The translations under genes were made by a program, and so were the position numbers. Source: Citrus sinensis (lineage: Eukaryota; Streptophyta; Magnoliopsida; Sapindales; Rutaceae). Taken from it: 64,000 bases of DNA. The notes beneath the pieces are model-generated. The model worked only from the letters and a program-made list of their open reading frames with translations. It was not told where the DNA came from and searched no databases. The DNA is taken from positions 310,001 through 374,000 of the forward strand of contig NC_068559.1 in assembly GCF_022201045.2 (NCBI RefSeq), in the 5' to 3' direction. Positions 59,651 to 64,000 of this stretch are shown here, piece after piece. Within the stretch, counting starts at the first letter, position 1, and each line of letters opens with the position of its first letter.

Positions 59651-60333
59651 TGATCAAGTTTAAAGGGGGTGTTGGATCATAAAATTGATCAAACATGAAG
59701 AAATCCAAGCTCAATTCATAGAAGGTTCTTGTAGTAGGTAAGATTTGTGTGATTGACGAAGTAAGTTTGGTAGGTAAGGTTGGTGTAGTTGGTGAAGCAG
59801 GTGAGTAGAAGGTTTTGATGAATTGTGATGATTTATATGGTAGTTAAATAAATGAATATTATGATTGGTTTGTTTCATATATAAATACCTCATTTCCCTT
59901 TGGTTTATAGATCAAATGTAAAAAGAAGAAAGCATAAGAAGCAAAACAAAGCTGCTAGGAGTGATTTGTGAGAGTGTGTGAATTCTTCTTGTAATGTTCT
60001 TCAGCTTTCTCTGATAAAATATGTGTTTTATTCTTCAAATTCTCCAACAAAACTATCTTAAATGTTAAACAAGTACAAATTGTGCAGCAAACGTGCACAC
60101 AATGTAAACTTATTCCTAAACTCTTGAGATTTTGAATTTTAAAGGGGATTTGATTAGCAAACACATGTTTTGACTATTAAAGAGTACGTAGAACATTTCA
60201 TTATTCTTTTGATATCTTACTTTTGGAATCGACCTGGTTAAAAATGTAGAAATAAAAACATTCAAACTATTTCGCTTAGTAATAATGTCGAAAGTTAAAT
60301 ATGCTATGTAGACCCTAGTCTTATATATTTAAA

Positions 60334-60522
60334 AGTAATAATAGATCTACAAACTATTTGTATAAATTTGTTTGTAGAAAATCAACGTGTTTCTCTCAAA
60401 TTGATTGGATATAATGAAAATAGTAATGTGACCCTTATAATGTTTTTATCCAATCAAGATGATATAATCACATCAGTTTCTACAATCTATTTGTACGACT
60501 AATTTGTAGATTGATTCTTACT
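60334..60522. mobile_element. Small foldback MITE
   Basis: 189 bp. The left arm 'agtaataatagatctacaaa' is inverted in the right arm ('tttgtagattgattcttact'), with similarity over about 47 bases. Abuts the next element. Confidence 0.75.
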
Positions 60523-60526
60523 AAAT

Positions 60527-61052
60527 TACAGTAGAACTTTTATAAATTAATAGGGTTGGGATCTTATAAAATCCATTAATTTAAAGAGATATTAAATAAC
60601 TGATAAATTAATAATTTATTTATTTACATATTTATTTATGATTCAATTAACATATATTTAATAACTAAATATCTAATGTGCTTTTACCAATGTTGAATAT
60701 GGATTAAACTATGCATTCAATAAGAAAAATAAGAGATGAGATCAACTTGATTTAAATTTAAGAAAAAACAAGTAAACAATAGAATCATATTTTATATAAA
60801 AAAGTAACAATAGAGTCATATTTTATGTAATTAAAATATCATAGTCAACTACATTTGTAATTTCAATAAATTATTAATTTATGATTTGAATGGGAGAACA
60901 AAGTTATTTAAGATTTTTCTACCAAAGTATTATCATATTATTTTATTAAAATTATTAATTTAGTTCATTGGGCGAAGTCGGGACAATAAAAATTTATTAT
61001 ATAATAGAAATTATTAATTTATCTAGTATTAATTTATAGAGATTCTACTGTA
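60527..61052. mobile_element. Non-autonomous DNA transposon with TACAGTAGAA ends
   Basis: The left end TACAGTAGAAC plus TTTTATAAATTAATA matches the inverse of the right end (attctactgta). The interior keeps 'gataaattaataattt' in both arms and 'gggcgaagtcgggac'. Target duplication not clear. Confidence 0.7.
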
Positions 61053-61071
61053 AATATTTTCACATGTAATC

Positions 61072-62180
61072 AGTGGCGGACCTGAAAAAATCATTTATAT
61101 CCTTATTTTTTATTAATTTAGTAAAATAATAGAATTTTTATTTTTTTTTCATATATGTCCCTAATTCAATTGCCCTTATGATTTCATTAATTTAGTATAA
61201 CAATAGAGTTTTTATTTGATATTCAAATATGTCCCTAACTCAATTACCCTTATGTTTTCATCAATTTCATATAACAATAGAGTTTTTATTTTATTTCCAA
61301 ATATGTCCCTAATTCAATTATATTATTTTCAATTGAAATTAGTGACTTATTTATAAAATGATTAAATTATATATTTATTGAATAGATTGTAAATATTAGG
61401 GAGCTAAAATTTTATTACTGCTTTAATTTATTTTTAAAAACTTCTAATTGAAAAAAAAAGTATGTCAATGTAATATAACATCATCAATAGTATTAAAAAT
61501 ACTTATAAAAACAACATATAGTAACAATTATCAACATTTTCATAAATTTTTTATATGAATTTTCAGACTTTATTTTTTAGTTCCGTTAAGTAGGAGAACA
61601 AGTTAAAAAATAAAATTTGAATATTTTAAGGAGCTTTTGATAGAAGGATTATCGACATTTAGTTCCTTAAAAAGAGTTAGAGCACCTGACAAAGAAACAA
61701 CTGCATCCAAGTATCTTTTTACTGAATTGAGTTTAGTTTATTATTAAAATTTTTAACTAATAATACTTTTATAATTTAAATGGATGAATAAATTTTACTT
61801 GTTTAATTTATTAAGCCTGGTAATTTAGTACTTGATTTTAAACATAAAAGTTTTACTTGTAATTTTTAATTGATTGTAATTACATAAATTAATATATTTT
61901 AGTTTGGAATTCTTAATTGATTTCTTAATCCTTGTATAATTACATGTTATTATAGGTTGCAATGCCTGATTCCATAATTAAAAAAATAGTGTTTTGATAT
62001 TTAAATTATCTTTTGTTTTCTATTTTTTATAATTATTTTTGTTTATAGTACATATTTATTGGGATAGAGTTCTTAGTGTACCCCTTATTTAATATACTTA
62101 TTTCTACTTATAAACTTTTGTATTTGCTTCAAAATTTAGCTTTTAAAATTTAACCCGGGATAATAATAAGTCCTGGGTCC
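61072..62180. mobile_element. Probable decayed hAT-like element
   Basis: Starts CAGTGGCGGACC and near the right end has CCTGGGTCCGCC, its inverse, a pair I associate with hAT-type ends in plants. The last bases of the right end are lost. Interior is AT-rich and non-coding with a short tandem array. Confidence 0.55.
61125..61325. repeat. Tandem repeat, three units of about 75 bp
   Basis: Each unit has 'aacaatagagtttttatt' or a variant and 'atatgtccctaattcaatt'. Confidence 0.8.
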
Positions 62181-62817
62181 GCCTGAAATGTGAAAGTGAA
62201 AACTGAGTTTTTATTTTTGTTATTTTAACATTGCAGTATAGGGTATAGACAACTGAATTTGCACTTTTACGTACTGCTCGTAGATGTTCTAATGTATTTT
62301 CTCGAATTATACACTGTGTTGTCAATTATTTGTTTCGAAATGCCAAATCAGGTCAATTATGAATATAATCATCACCATAAAAAAATTAGTCAACGTACAC
62401 GGGTTTTACCTTAGAAGCTAATCCAAAGATAAAAGAATTTTTGCTTTAATAATTCAACCATCCATTTGCACCAGTCAATTTGAATGTTAATGGTCACATT
62501 TACTCTGAAAACTCAATCTGTAAATATTTTAGTGTCACAAGCCAAATTGATATTAAATTTATATTTTATAATGACCTAGGTGGTGCAAAGGACGAAAATT
62601 GCAAATAACCCTTCTTCGAATATTGTCTTTCCATATATTTTACTCAACCAGAAAAATTTAAACTTTCTTGAATTATCACATTTTTGAATAGGGAAACAAT
62701 ATTATTTAAATATACCGAGTTTGGCTCATTACACCCCACATGAAAAGCCGTTTTAATTGCACTTCCTTGAGTTATTCTGTTTTTTTTTTTTTTCTCAAAT
62801 GGCTATCCCAAACAATG

Positions 62818-62838
62818 GTCTCTCTCTCTCTCTCTCTC
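62818..62838. repeat. (CT)n tract in the Rab 5'UTR/promoter
   Basis: About ten CT units upstream of the RabA start. Pyrimidine-rich 5'UTR stretches are common in plant genes. Confidence 0.7.
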
Positions 62839-63140
62839 GCTTTTTTCTCCACCTGAATCTCTTTCTTTGGAATTTTTTCACTAATCAATAGATCTGGAGT
62901 CTTGCCCTCAATCTTGTTTATGGTGAGTTTCCTTCTTTCTCTCTCACCCCGTGTTTGTTTCTCAAGAAAATAAAAATGGAAAGAACATGCACTACTTGGA
63001 AGCACTTTTTGACATTTTGTGTTTTGTGTAATGTTTCTTGATTGTGTGATTCTTTTTAATTAGTAATGCACATAATTATTAGATGTTAATTGTGATCGGT
63101 CTATTAGGTTTAGGAGATACATTGGAGAGATCAGTGAAAA

Positions 63141-63305
63141 ATGGCGTACAAAGTTGATCATGAGTATGATTATCTCTTCAAGATCGTATTAATTGGAGAT
63201 TCAGGCGTCGGAAAATCCAATATTCTTTCCAGATTTACAAGAAATGAGTTCTGCTTGGAGTCCAAATCCACCATTGGTGTTGAATTTGCAACCAGGACTC
63301 TTCAG
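63141..63305 (+). CDS. RABA: RabA (Rab11-type) small GTPase, first coding exon; gene continues past the window
   Basis: ATG 63141 opens [20 protein letters not shown], then the P-loop GDSGVGKS (residues 19-26), effector region [17 protein letters not shown] with the switch I Thr (STIGVEF), and ends ...TLQ at a GT donor (63306). This is the first third of a Rab11/RabA GTPase; [19 protein letters not shown] is closest to RABA2 as I recall, and RABA1 is possible. Such GTPases act at the trans-Golgi/recycling compartment in secretion and cell-plate formation. A 5'UTR intron is likely at 62923-63107 (ATG|GTGAGT ... ATTAG). Later exons with the switch II WDTAGQE, NKxD and prenylated C-terminus lie beyond 64000. 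One substitution to note is SNILSRF where SNLLSRF is usual. Confidence 0.93.
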
Positions 63306-64000
63306 GTAATTGATTTTTTGGTTTTTCTTTCCTTACTTTCTGAATTTTTTAATTTTGTAGTTTTGGTATTTGATTAACGCTATTTGATTGCCCTTTCGTT
63401 GATGTATCTTAGCTCACTTGCTTTCTCTCCTAGAAATTGGATAATAAGGTTCCATACTGTGTTGTTTTGGGAAATTGCCATTTTCCCCTAAATATACTTG
63501 GTTTTAACCAATTATCCCCACTATGATATTCATAACACTCCCTTACTCTATTGACAATTTTTTTTTTTTCTGTGAAAGTTTTGATTTATTATAAAAATTG
63601 TGGGAGGTAAATGATAAAAATTAACAGAAAAATATTAGGGAAAAGTCTTTAGTTCGTGTATACTTGACGAATTACATATCAATGCGTTGTATAACATTAA
63701 CTAATTCTTATAAGGTTTAATTTGATTTAGTATAGGAAGAGAAGGAAACTGTATGTAATTGATATAAATTTTGATTGTATTTCTATTACCGATTTTTTAA
63801 TTTTATGAAATTTTAGAGAAAATATAATGTTTGATTTAGATTAGAAACCATATTTTATAGAAAAGAATGATGGTCACTCAATTCCATTCCCACTCATGTG
63901 ACATTTAAATTAGAAACTTGACAACACATATTTTTCATTCAAAGTTTGGGTGCCAAATTAAGAGTAATAGAAATATTGTTAAATTGTTGATCGATTTTAA
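63306..64000 (+). other. RabA intron, open to the window edge
   Basis: AT-rich sequence after the donor GTAATT at 63306. No acceptor followed by WDTAGQ-type coding sequence appears before the window ends, so the intron is at least 695 bases. Confidence 0.7.

Larger units (their letters stand above)
53657..60049 (+). mobile_element. Ty1-copia LTR retrotransposon, decayed, with nested insertions
   Basis: 5' LTR 53657-54671 (349 bp once a 666-bp Helitron is discounted) and 3' LTR 59670-60049 (380 bp). The 3' LTR has TGTTGG...CCAACA ends. Flanks GAACT and AAACT are a near-perfect 5-bp target duplication. The primer binding site TGGTATCAAAGC (54675-54686) fits initiator Met-tRNA with one mismatch, and a purine tract AAAGGGGG precedes the 3' LTR. 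Gag, protease, integrase, reverse transcriptase and RNase H follow in the copia order, but stops and frameshifts throughout mean it cannot be autonomous. The two LTRs differ at many sites, so the insertion is old (inference). Confidence 0.93.

Overview
This is nuclear DNA of a flowering plant, almost certainly a eudicot. The genes are split by GT-AG introns, intergenic DNA is AT-rich, the tRNAs are of plant nuclear type, and the families present (RopGEF with PRONE domain, cucumisin-type subtilases, RabA GTPase, Ty1-copia, Helitron, hAT, MULE, SINE) are typical of plants. No species can be named from the sequence alone.

Left part (about 4.4-13.4 kb): a compact gene island. It holds a 7-exon ROP guanine-nucleotide exchange factor (+), a tRNA-Pro(AGG) copy (-) with a damaged T-loop, a tRNA-Asp(GTC) (+), a single-exon four-helix membrane protein of the MEE60-like family (+), a two-exon 8-cysteine lipid-transfer-like protein (+) and a four-exon SIS-like serine-rich protein (-). 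From memory, the order RopGEF / MEE60-like / LTP-like / small Ser-rich protein resembles Arabidopsis At5g05940-At5g05965, so this looks like a conserved block.

Middle (13.4-30.9 kb): mostly gene-poor repeat DNA. The one supported gene is a two-exon secreted cysteine-rich peptide (-) at 23.0-23.4 kb. Around it lie a 5'-truncated SINE, foldback elements, a MULE-type MITE with a 10-bp target duplication, a dead LINE 3' end and a hAT-type element with an exact 8-bp target duplication.

Right-centre (30.9-51.3 kb, all on -): a subtilase neighbourhood. It has two intact 10-exon cucumisin-like proteases (739 and 745 codons, complete Asp/His/Ser triads), a C-terminal subtilase pseudogene between them split by a hAT-like insertion, and a stand-alone subtilisin-propeptide (I9) gene whose third exon is split by a solo LTR. 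Protease genes and a propeptide-only, inhibitor-like gene thus sit side by side, but the inhibitor copy looks broken.

Right end (51.3-64 kb): a transposon nest followed by the first coding exon of a RabA GTPase (+) that runs out of the window. The nest includes a MULE-like foldback with a 9-bp target duplication, and a decayed 6.4-kb Ty1-copia element. The copia 5' LTR carries a complete 666-bp Helitron, its leader carries a long hairpin, and its gag carries another foldback. I found no CRISPR array, operon or clearly new molecular system. The most informative signals are the nested insertions with readable target sites, the broken propeptide gene, GC-AG introns, and a stray copy of the Rab 5'UTR-intron sequence 10 kb upstream.
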